In this document: piece after piece, positions 56,619-64,000 of the stretch | Layout of the letters: each line of letters starts with the position of its first letter | How positions within the stretch are numbered: the stretch's first letter is position 1 | Source of the DNA: Thereva unica | Lineage: Eukaryota; Arthropoda; Insecta; Diptera; Therevidae | Assembly (NCBI GenBank): GCA_949987705.1 | Contig: OX465285.1 | Location: 1,736,001-1,800,000, forward strand | Length of the DNA stretch: 64,000 nucleotides | Direction of reading: 5' to 3' | Translations under genes and position numbers: made by a program | The notes under the pieces: model-generated | Told to the model about the DNA's origin: nothing | Seen by the model: only the letters and a program-made list of their open reading frames with translations | The model's database searches: none

Positions 56619-58429
56619 AAATATGAAACAACGCTCCGTTCTTCTCTAGACCGTTCTGTCAATGACCAACAACGTAGCGTATCATGACCGGACGGTGTAT
56701 TTGTTAACCGCTGTAATATTTTGCTGGTGGCGATACGCTCTGACACTGATACGTGTTCGAAAATGACTTATTGCATACAGGCATAGAACTCGATCGATCC
56801 ATTGCATAGTATAGTGTGTGCCATGTTTCTAGTCATGCCTGATACGATCATAGCACGGTTATGTGAGCAGACTTTGTTAAAGTCCATATTTCGCATATGT
56901 ACGTTTAAATTGGTGGCGTGCCAGTTTTTTAAATTATGAGCTTTGTTCTTCTAGTCTGGCTTAGACTACAAAAGTCGGACTGGAGTGAAGAAGTACCCAA
57001 AAACATGCCCCATTCCCGAGATTAGCCTGGATCAACAGACAGACAAATAACCAAATGAGCTTAGAATCTAATTTCAACAAAAGACACTCCAATAGATACC
57101 ATCACCACTAAAGCAATTCTCTTACTACAATACAAAAAAACATTTCCCCAACTCCCCCACATCACTTCTCTCTATCGACAAAAGAATATAATTTTATAAC
57201 AAATAAACCTTTCTTTCCTCGTTATCTGTTTCAGTTTTTCGTCGCGTTTTTATTTACATTTTTCTGTTATCGAAACTCGCACAATAACCTGGCGTTGTGG
57301 GTCGTGCATTAAAGGTCGCACACATTTTCGGCGATACTACATGGAGATTTTCCTATATTTATTTTCGGGGCTTGTTATCACCTTAATTGCGTCCTGATTC
57401 CATAAGAGAAATTTTAAAATAAATTTCGTGTGCTTTCAAGGTTTTTGTTCGCCCAGCAAAGGAGCTTCTATCTTTTAAGCACACCGACGAAGTGCAGTGA
57501 CACTTGAAATTAAATTATTTTAAATCAGCCAGAAGAAAGATCGCCACAATGAAGCTCTCAATTCGTGTTTATGTAGTAATTGAGGCTCGTTATCAAGTGG
57601 ATTTAATGTGCTCAAAAATATTTTGTTTTATTAAATAAAATTCTTACCAAATATCATAAGTAAATTCTGTGCAATCTCAAGCCAAATATAGACTTGAGAC
57701 AAGAACTTGGAGGTTGGTCTACATATGTTCTGCACACGTGATAGATTTACTATGGAAATTAAGGCATTAGGGAGATGATTTACGGGCGTGGGAGTGGGAT
57801 GTCTGGCTACTATGTAATATAAGTTTATCACTTGGTGTTCTTCACTTCAACCTCTCGATGCATGGAAGACATTGATCATAAACTTGTCTTTAAGGTCGTA
57901 GAACTTAATAAAATATTCTTTTCGGTCGTCATTTATTTGTTATTATCACTTGCATTTCAAGTCCACAACTTGTTTACATAACAAAGAAAAATTTGTTTGC
58001 AACCGCGGAGCGATGATCATCGTATAATTTCAATGAGTCAGTAGTTGTTGTTGATACCAGGAAATATCCAAGCAAGTTGAACAGCTGAATCATCGAAAAC
58101 ATCGGATGCTTCACCAGATAAAATTTCGCTGGAGAATCGAAACTATTCTTTGGATGCTATAAATAAATGAATGGAAAATTACTTTGCACTAGGGTGGGAT
58201 TTTTTGCAGGTCCTTATCAAGACACAAGGTCTATTTTTCATAGTTTCTCCTCCCATCGAGCTTATCTCACTGTTGTATGCAAAAAGCTTGATCTTGAAAC
58301 TCGATTGAGATCTTCGAAACTAGATGCGTCTAGATGTTTTGAAATTATATTCTGATGTCTCTGCTTTTCGAAGTAAAACTCATCATCATCAAGATATCGT
58401 GTAATCTCTGCTCGCTGTAGTTAGGCAAG

Positions 58430-59160
58430 GCCTTTTATTCTTCTTATGCTCCTTTAATTCTTCATGGGTCATAGGGCGGAAACAATTGCCCTCAAGCGGA
58501 CTCTGTTTTTGTACGACAGATCTCAGCCCCATTCGCCTCTGCTAATCAGGTTTACGGATTGCCAATTCCAGTGAAGGGCCTCTTTGACTAGGTCTTCGCT
58601 TCGCTTCGAAAGGTTTGGCCAATCTAATTCCATTTCCTTCGGCTGATTTCGTCGACTATCCTTTCTTTGAACACGATCGGTCCAACGTTTGTCTTTCTAC
58701 TTTCCACTCTCGACGGGATTAGAACCTTGCTTTTCTGAATTTATTTGTAGTCCTATATATTTAGCCCCATCGCATACATCTTTACTCTGCCATTGCGGTC
58801 GTATACTTGCTTAAAATCAATGAAAAGTTGATACAAGTCATGATGTTTTCCTAGCAGTTTCAGAGGACCTGAGAGACTGAAAGTTGTTGGTCCATTGCTG
58901 ACCTATTTTAAAGGCATACCCGTCTATAGTTTGCACAGCTGAATTTCTCACCTATCTTGTGTATTGGCAGATAATGCTTTGCTCCCCAAACTTCGGAAAT
59001 TTTTTCGTTCTCCATAAGAAGCATAGTCGTTCCACTATAGCTACTGACAGCGGCTCGCCTCCTTGCTCTCGTACCATTCGGTGGCCCTGCCTGTGCGTGT
59101 GTAACCTGCGGCTTTCTTCATAGCATCTGTCAGTATCGCCTTCACTTCTAGCCATTTACC
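58430..59160 (-). mobile_element. RTE-like LINE, RT fragment with 3' end
   Basis: Reading leftwards: 'LWRTKKFPKFGEQSIICQYT' (normally ..W....P..W..S.I.PI.KKGD), then 'DLYQLFIDFKQVYDRNGR' (..QLFIDFKQAYD), then the distal piece W..IGQTFRSEAKT. Last is the 3' UTR motif TTTCCGCCCTATGACCCATG with ATTAAAGGAGCATAAG, shared with 36260-36500 and 60467-60515. The second half of RT is deleted, so the copy is internally truncated. Confidence 0.75.
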
Positions 59161-59169
59161 TCGACTGTA

Positions 59170-60060
59170 TCCGTATTATTAATGTCTGGACCTTTCCTTT
59201 CTGCTAGGGTTGTCTGATATATCCAATATAGTCGGTTCTTGGAGACGATCAGCGTCGTTTTTTTTGGTTTACTGCTTATATTTACTTGAGTGGATAGCCG
59301 ACATATGAAATAGTTTTTACTAGGAAGTGGTCTGATTCACAATTCCCACCTCTACAGTATCTTACTTAGAGGACACTGCAATCTGCCCTTCGGTCTATGA
59401 GCATATGGTATATTTGATACCAATATCTTTCGCTAAGAGATTGCCATGTGTGTTTGTGAATGTCGTTCCTTGGGAAATATGGCTTGAAACTGGCCAGCGG
59501 GAAAAATTGGGAGCGCTGCTCAAGGAAGCTAATTTTGATTACTGCCAAATATGCTCCCGAGGGAGCACTACTGAAGTTTTCAGCAATTTGATACAACGAA
59601 AAAAACGGGCAATTATCTTGGTGACTAACGGTGGTATATGGTGACATTAGCATACTAAATAGACCGGCTCTCATTCGATGCGAAGGACAAGCAGCATTGG
59701 ACGTGGTTAGCGTACTTAGTTGGGCTTGGAAAGGAAAAGGCTTGCAAAAGATGAACCAAAATAAAATCTTCGGCACCGGAGCTTAGATATCCACAGGCCT
59801 ACAAGAATATTCTTTTAAAAACTTTTTTTATAATGCTTCCACAACGCTTTTGAGGGAGCATTAAAAAGTATGCTCCCCTGCCAATGATATGCTATGTTAA
59901 AAAGTAGATATATAGAGCTGGTATGCGAACGGGAGCGCTGTAAGCTTTTAAAGGAATTCTCAAAGATCACTGTTGCTTAGATCTAAAATAGCACAAGGGG
60001 CTTCAAGCCCATCTTTTACCATAGGTCTGGGAGTAGGCCATTGTCTTATAGTTCTGTGTT
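59170..60060. repeat. Repeat-derived segment related to 24590-24735
   Basis: The part at about 59645-59725 matches 24636-24712 (ATAGACCGG, CAAGCAGCATTGGACGT). The minus frame 59366-59776 (136 residues) and the plus frame 59405-59644 are unrecognised. Probably an unidentified transposon. Confidence 0.45.
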
Positions 60061-60069
60061 TTTAGAGCA

Positions 60070-60520
60070 TTATCATAGGTATAAGTCATACCAGCGGTGA
60101 GAGGGCTCCGCTTTTAGGTATATCATGGCGCGTTGGTCTTACAGCTCTGCTTACAACCAAGCTGGTGTTGATGATTCTAACTTGCATTAGGCGGAGGATA
60201 ATCTTACTAACTCCGCTGTGCATCCTAAATTCGTTGTGGAAAGAGTCTGCTATAACCAGGAAAGCAACCTGGCAGTTTTCCTGGGCTGCAGGCGCCATCC
60301 AGTGGGCGGCCGGTGAATGTGGAGTGATACTTGGCCTCAAGGCGAGAAACATTCAGGCCACGGCCTGCCGGCGGCCCGTATGTGAATGACTGGATGGGGT
60401 CTTTATATCAACATTCGAGTGAACTGTGTCCTCGGCGGCTGCGGTAACGTATATTCCTTACCTAGTGGGAAAATTTCCGCCCTATGTTCCATGAGGGATT
60501 AAAGAAGCTTAAAGAAGAAG
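60070..60520 (+). mobile_element. LINE 3'-end remnant
   Basis: Ends with TTTCCGCCCTATGTTCCATG and GATTAAAGAAGCTTAAAGAA, a diverged copy of the 3' end at 36260-36500, followed by an AAG-type tail. The upstream 350 bases are GC-richer with open frames but no RT motif. Confidence 0.5.
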
Positions 60521-62545
60521 AAGTGTCGGTGAATTCTGTTACATACATATGTATCAGGGTAGCAAGAGCGCATGCCTCTTTATTAGTCGCGCATGAATAT
60601 GAAGGGCGCGCCGACGCGATTGCCGAATGTGTCGTGTCATTCTGCTATTCTAGGGTATTGAGGACAAAGATCAGGCTATGGGGAGGAACTACTCTCGGCT
60701 CATCGCATTCTTTCCATGTTGACAGTTTGGCAGATTTCCTCATTGCATTAAATGACAAGTCAAGCAAGACAAGTTTAAAAGCTTTTAACTGAGTCGAGTG
60801 AACCATTGTATATCCATTGGATCTTATGTTGATGCCTTTTTATTATTGTGTGAGTGCAAACTTTTCTGGGCCCAGTGGTTATCTATTGACGCACGAAACT
60901 TCATATTTCCCAAATCCGTCCACTATCATATTTTCTTCATATGCATGCATCCGCATGAATTTGGATAACCAGGGAGCTGTTGGAGTAAACAACATTTTCT
61001 TTTAATAAGTTGACGTGTTCTTAGTGTACCCAAACTCCAGCAAACGAAAAGGATGGGGCGAATAAAATGTAGTTAGTAGTAGTTGCAAATAATACTTTTT
61101 CTCGGCACTTTGCGCTGCGGATAGATGCAAAATGAAGCAGAAGTCCGAGTACTCACGAGTACGAAATAGTAAGAAAGCAGAAAACGAACTCATCACCTAA
61201 TGAAACATAAACGCAGTCTCGGTATAAACTCTCTAATCACTGACTGAAATCCTATTTGGGATGGCTCCTTTATTCATCCTCTAGGGAGGTCTCCCAAATT
61301 TTCTGCTGGGAGGCTGCAGCCATTACAGTGGCAGCACAAAATTTTAAACTAGAACTAGTTGGAACTGCCATATCCAATAACTAAAGCCGATTGAGCTAGC
61401 TTAAAACAATCGACCATTTAGGATTTAAATTTCGAAATATTAAAGACGTGGTAGGAAGCTTAAAAATATATCTTATCGCTCTTTTTATTGTCCAGCAATC
61501 CATCAAGCAGTCTGATGATAAAACTAATGATAACAAATCTTTCTTCAACACTTCTACTAATGAATAGCATTAGTAAATCCCTGTGGGCGCAATATTTGTT
61601 GTGCGATTTTGTTTATTATTGTTTTTCTCTGCCAGGCTACATATATTATATTTGAAATGATATCTACATCTTCCACACTATACTAAAATTGCTTCGCTTT
61701 GCATAAACAAACTTGGGAACAAGATAACATTTGCAATGTGTGAAGGTGACGTGTCAAGTCTATGAAAAGAAAAGGAAACGAGTGATTTAGAATGGTATTT
61801 TTAACGTTAAATGTGAAACGAATTTGCGATACATTTACTCTTATGTCTGAGAGTTTCACTTATCGTAACTTCCATGCAATTCGGTACATTTTACTTCCTT
61901 TCCTTATCGCACTAAAAATTTATCAATGTTTGCATTGGTAAAAAAATATATAAACAAGCAATGGCCAAGAGTCAACTTCGTTAAGATTCCATGTGGCAAA
62001 ATGAAATTACATATATAGCAAATATTAAATATTGCAATATTTCTTTACGGTGAAAAAATGGATTTTGATTCGTCAAATATCAGGGGGCGAACGAGTAAAT
62101 AAAATATTAATTTACCAACAACAAAACGATTGACAAGAAACGAGTTCGTGCGGTTGTTATCAATGTTTTTCCCCATAACAAAGGCGTGTAAAATACTAGA
62201 ATATTGTGAGGTAGTCATTAATTTCTGAGAATTTAAATGTTGCTACGTTTTTGTGCCTGAGGAGATAATTACTTTTATTTAAAATAAAGGATGAAGAAAA
62301 AATTTGCTTGTCGCTTTTTTTTACATTCCATGAATCGTACTTGGCTTCATAATTCGAAGAAATAAGTTAGTAAAGGCAAGAGTTGACGCACAGAGGTCAT
62401 CTCCTGAACTACTGATTCGTCATGTTGTTGGTTGTGGCTGTGTGCAATCAATATCTGATAGTAAGCTTGTTACTAGACACGACCAATGGCATGACAAACT
62501 AGGTTTAGATTATAATCAATATGGCATTGGAAAATATGCTACAGT

Positions 62546-63140
62546 CAGGGCCGGAGCTTGGTTTTTGAGCACCCGGTGCAGTATGCCATATTGCGCCCCC
62601 TTCAGCTGCTCATATTTTTATAGCAGTGAAGGGCAATGGAAAAAGACAGACTCTATGAAAGCACCGGAACACTTTTTTTCGAAGCTTTAAATTCTTTTCT
62701 TTAAACTTGTATTTTCTGAAATTGCACCCGGTGCAAGTACACCATTTGCATCTATGAAAGCCAGTGTCCATTCAGAATTTGCTTCGTGATGTTGCTTTTC
62801 TGCTAGGTTTGCTTGCGCTTTAATTTCACAAAAACTACCGCTAATGCTGTTTCTGTAAGCTTCGTACTGTTTAAGCTTCTGATGTGGCCTTCGACGTCAC
62901 TGCCACCATTCTTCACTCATCTACCAACCTCATCATCTGCTCCAGGATGTTTTTCGGTGTACTTCCCTTAGTTGTTTCCTGGGGACTCCGAAAATCTAAA
63001 GACCATAACAAAGATTGCTATGTTGCTCTACAAGCCTTCATATTTCACGATATTATCGGTGGTCACCCGAACTGCATGTATTAATTTCCACTGTATAATC
63101 GTGTATAGAATAAAAACAGTGCACCTTGGCAGACTTTCTG
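62546..63140 (+). mobile_element. hAT-like MITE plus conserved flank (copy 5)
   Basis: Begins CAGGGCCGGAGC, carries CACCCGGTGCAGTATG and later TTGCACCCGGTGCAAG, and is collinear with 12163-12660 to the AATAAAAACAGTGCACCTT block at about 63112. The right inverted terminus is degraded (CCAGTG where CCGCCTCTG is expected). It is about 100 bases longer than copy 1 in its second half. Confidence 0.6.
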
Positions 63141-63347
63141 GACAAACAAGGCGCTTTCAAAAGTTTGGAAATATGATTGCTGTAAAGCAAAGTAAATTGC
63201 TGTAATATTCTTGGCAGCAAAGCAAAGTCAACAGCAACAGTATTAAATTGTTTCTATGTTGCTCTTTCTTCGGTTATAAATTATGAAAATTTATTAAAAA
63301 AAAAGCATAGAATATAAAGACAAACTAATATATTATTATAATTTTAG

Positions 63348-63725
63348 GTGAACAAAGTGTAGCCTCTCAACCTGAGATTGATAAATTTATTGGTGCTCTG
63401 GCTGAGCAAATAATAACAACTACAGCCACACCAGAAAAGCCGAAGACAACTTCTACAACGACTACTACTACTACTACCCCACCTCCAGAAACGACTTCTA
63501 GTACAACAACACCAAAACCGACTACTACTCCGACGACAACAACAACTACAACAACATCAACTACTACGACGACAACAACTACCCCACCTCCAACAACAAC
63601 GACTGCTAAGCCAGCTCCAACTCCATCACCATCTCCAGCTCCAAAACCCGAAATAGGATTATGGAACAGCAGTTGCATATTAATTCAGATGGCGGCTAAA
63701 TTTAATTTAACTTATGAAACCCAAG
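63348..63725 (+). CDS. Lamp1: Lamp1 exon 2 (mucin-like hinge and start of LAMP domain)
   Basis: The acceptor TTTTAG precedes 63348 and a consensus donor GTAAGT follows 63725; both phases are one, and the frame is open throughout. With exon 1 it encodes residues 25-150. About residues 48-129 are almost pure Thr with Pro, Ser and Lys, a heavily O-glycosylated hinge. Residues 130-150 read WNSSCILIQMAAKFNLTYET, the opening of the LAMP luminal domain, with the first conserved Cys and two N-glycosylation sites (NSS, NLT). LAMP proteins line the lysosomal membrane with a luminal glycan coat and end in one membrane helix and a short tail, all beyond the window. The Thr codons are mixed ACA/ACT/ACG, so the tract is not a simple microsatellite. 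The minus-strand Val/Gly frame is its shadow. Confidence 0.85.
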
Positions 63726-64000
63726 GTAAGTTCTTTATTTTTTTAATAAATACAGAGAAATGATTCTAGGTTATTTTGGACTGATTAGTAACATATATAA
63801 AAATTACAATTGCAGTAAATAATGCTCAAGGAAGCTTTATGTATCTAAAGCAATGTTAAACACTGGCCTTTTGTATTACCTGCCATTTAACCAAATCCTA
63901 AATCACAAACAGTACAGATCCAGACCAAAATGTCCTGACTCAGTTCTGAAGAACTTGATTGAGAGTTTTCTTTCCGGTCAGTGAATCATAATAATATTGG
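63726..64000 (+). other. Lamp1: Lamp1 intron 2 (partial)
   Basis: Starts GTAAGT and runs to the window edge. A possible acceptor (TTGCAG at 63820-63825) is followed by an in-frame stop after 14 codons, so I do not call an exon there. Confidence 0.5.

Larger units (their letters stand above)
52889..63347 (+). other. Lamp1: Lamp1 intron 1
   Basis: Starts GTGAGT and ends TTATAATTTTAG. It is filled with retrotransposon and MITE remnants on both strands, annotated separately. The stretches 52890-54130, 56700-58420 and 60530-62540 contain nothing I recognise; the last two include AT-rich spacer and short frames without motifs. A minus frame of 105 residues at 53192-53509 is unidentified. Confidence 0.7.

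Noticed and set aside
57549..57640. Short frame starting MKLSIRVYVV as a secreted protein or alternative exon
   Set aside because: No credible splice donor, short, and inside the Lamp1 intron without other support.
63367..63678. Val/Gly-rich minus-strand protein of 103 residues
   Set aside because: Exact shadow of the Thr-rich Lamp1 exon.
63826..63867. Third Lamp1 exon after TTGCAG
   Set aside because: Joined in phase it gives only 14 codons before a stop and shows no LAMP similarity; no good donor precedes the stop.
1..64000. CRISPR array, bacterial operon or phage features
   Set aside because: Nothing of the kind is present; composition, introns and transposon types are those of an insect nuclear genome.

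Overview
The window looks like insect nuclear DNA, most likely dipteran. The base composition is AT-rich, introns are long and have consensus GTAAGT or GTGAGT donors, and one predicted start site carries an arthropod-type initiator (TCAGTT) with a downstream element at the canonical spacing. The three protein-coding loci match insect gene families. I cannot name the species.

Layout. The first 21 kb holds no gene I can support. It is AT-rich spacer with decayed non-LTR retrotransposon pieces (5.7-7.7, 11.7-15.2 and 19.5-20.3 kb), a hAT-like miniature element, tRNA-derived SINEs and a tract very dense in GATC (17.3-20.8 kb). At 21.1-22.6 kb there is a complete single-exon gene with a TATA-type promoter. 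It encodes a secreted carboxypeptidase A-like (M14) protein of 420 residues that lacks one zinc ligand and the catalytic glutamate. A truncated, frameshifted copy of its promoter and signal-peptide region lies 1.8 kb downstream, bracketed by a 22-bp minisatellite. From 24 to 37 kb there are transposon remnants (Ty3/gypsy, mariner-like, MITEs) and a dimeric tandem repeat at 26.0-26.6 kb.

On the minus strand, 39318-39447 is the first coding exon of a Na+/K+-ATPase beta subunit (nervana family). Its remaining exons were not found at lower coordinates, so the carboxypeptidase gene may lie inside its intron or simply downstream of it. From 42.3 to 51.7 kb there is another transposon graveyard. At 52.6 kb a plausible Inr+DPE promoter leads to Lamp1 on the plus strand: a signal-peptide exon (52816-52888), a first intron of about 10.5 kb loaded with LINE, BEL/Pao and MITE insertions, and a Thr-rich exon entering the LAMP luminal domain (63348-63725). 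The gene runs off the right edge.

The genes share no pathway: one is a digestive-family pseudoenzyme, one an ion-pump subunit and one a lysosomal membrane glycoprotein. The observations most worth pursuing are the catalytically defective carboxypeptidase with its copied GATA/TATA promoter, the two GATC-dense tracts, the dimeric tandem array, and several miniature inverted-repeat elements with near-perfect ends. All coordinates and motif counts were read by eye; no search was run.
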